A stretch of 64,000 nucleotides of DNA, taken from assembly GCF_013409505.1 (NCBI RefSeq), contig NZ_JACCBN010000001.1, forward strand, positions 5,890,001-5,954,000. The letters run 5' to 3'. A program made the translations under genes and the position numbers. The notes below the pieces were generated by a model, which saw only the letters and a program-made list of their open reading frames with translations, ran no database searches and was not told the origin of the DNA. Below are positions 63,804 through 64,000 of the stretch, piece after piece (positions within the stretch are counted from its first letter, which is position 1; each line of letters opens with the position of its first letter). Source of the stretch: Actinomycetospora corticicola (GTDB lineage Bacteria > Actinomycetota > Actinomycetes > Mycobacteriales > Pseudonocardiaceae).

Positions 63804-63830
63804 GGGAATTGGTTGACGATTGAACGAGTT
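63804..63830 (+). promoter_or_regulatory. SigR/SigH-type promoter
   Basis: GGGAAT, 18 bases, GTT: an exact match to the thiol-oxidative-stress sigma consensus of Streptomyces SigR and mycobacterial SigH. It lies 33 bases before the ATG of the gene at the right edge. Confidence 0.55.
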
Positions 63831-63862
63831 GGAGCCGGTGTCGCCGAGCTGGGGAGAACCGC

Positions 63863-64000
63863 ATGAGCACCACGCACGACATCGCCGCCGACCGCGCCGC
63901 CCTGCGGGCGGAGTTCCTCGCGCCGGCCGAGGAGCGGCCCGCCTCGAGCGCACGGGGGCTCCACCACACCGCGCTGGTGTCCTCGGACGTCCGGCGGACG
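63863..64000 (+). CDS. VOC-superfamily protein (glyoxalase / ring-cleaving dioxygenase type), N-terminus only
   Basis: 46 codons before the window ends. GGGGAGAACCGC precedes the ATG. After a helical start (TTHDIAADRAALRAEF) comes ARGLHHTALVSSDVRRT, the first strand and metal His of the vicinal-oxygen-chelate fold. Family members include glyoxalases, dioxygenases and thiol S-transferases. The SigR-like promoter suggests induction by thiol stress. Confidence 0.65.
   Translation, partial: MSTTHDIAADRAALRAEFLAPAEERPASSARGLHHTALVSSDVRRT

Noticed and set aside
63810-63820. GGTTGAC near the right edge as another family H hairpin
   Set aside because: No CAGCC partner follows, and it lies inside the spacer of a SigR-type promoter.

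Overview
The base composition is extremely GC-rich, GTG starts are frequent, and many neighbouring genes overlap by 4 bases (GTGA or ATGA). The gene content (SARP and GAF-ANTAR regulators, a six-helix HAMP cyclase, an Asp23 cluster with its own ECF sigma factor, OtsA, manganese catalases) fits a high-GC actinomycete. A relative of Pseudonocardia or Actinomycetospora is my best guess; this is inferred from gene content only. No rRNA, tRNA, CRISPR array, integrase or transposase was found.

Layout. 1-5.9 kb: a methyltransferase cut by the left edge, small hypothetical genes, an RraA-like protein, an RsbW-like anti-sigma factor, an enoyl-CoA hydratase and a membrane cyclase. 6-13.8 kb: a GH13 enzyme, a Na+/H+ antiporter, an MFS carrier, a FetAB iron exporter (fetA frameshifted), a luciferase-like oxidoreductase and a STAS protein. 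14-20 kb: a selenocysteine formate dehydrogenase with a recognisable SECIS, then membrane, Rieske and SDR genes. 20-26 kb: hemerythrin-like protein, SARP regulator, manganese catalase and small proteins. 26-29 kb: a tight four-gene operon (acyl-CoA dehydrogenase, PIG-L deacetylase, methyltransferase, glycosyltransferase). 29-37 kb: zinc alcohol dehydrogenase, metallo-hydrolase, OtsA and IlvD. 37-41 kb: amtB, glnB and a reduced glnD. 42-50 kb: BKACE enzyme, two GAF-ANTAR proteins, and a CheB - CheR/PAS - GAF/AraC operon. 50-57 kb: second manganese catalase, CsbD, and a nine-gene ECF sigma / anti-sigma / Asp23 envelope-stress cluster. 57-64 kb: DUF2188 protein, hydrolase, small membrane proteins, glycosyltransferase, a Tat phosphatase-like lipoprotein, and a DUF559 gene bracketed by a repeat.

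The common theme is stress and envelope physiology: anti-sigma and anti-anti-sigma parts, peroxide removal, trehalose synthesis, ion and iron export and nitrogen sensing. Several upstream regions carry a GTxx-N15/16-GGGTAx signature like actinobacterial SigB/SigF promoters.

The most unusual signal is a short hairpin, GGTTG-(6 or 8 nt loop)-CAGCC, placed 41-57 bases before the first start codon of eight transcription units. Its stem shows compensatory changes, and in several copies its C-rich loop can pair with the gene's own ribosome binding site. Two further families of dispersed imperfect palindromes (three copies of about 74 bp; two copies of about 70 bp around the DUF559 gene) also stand out.
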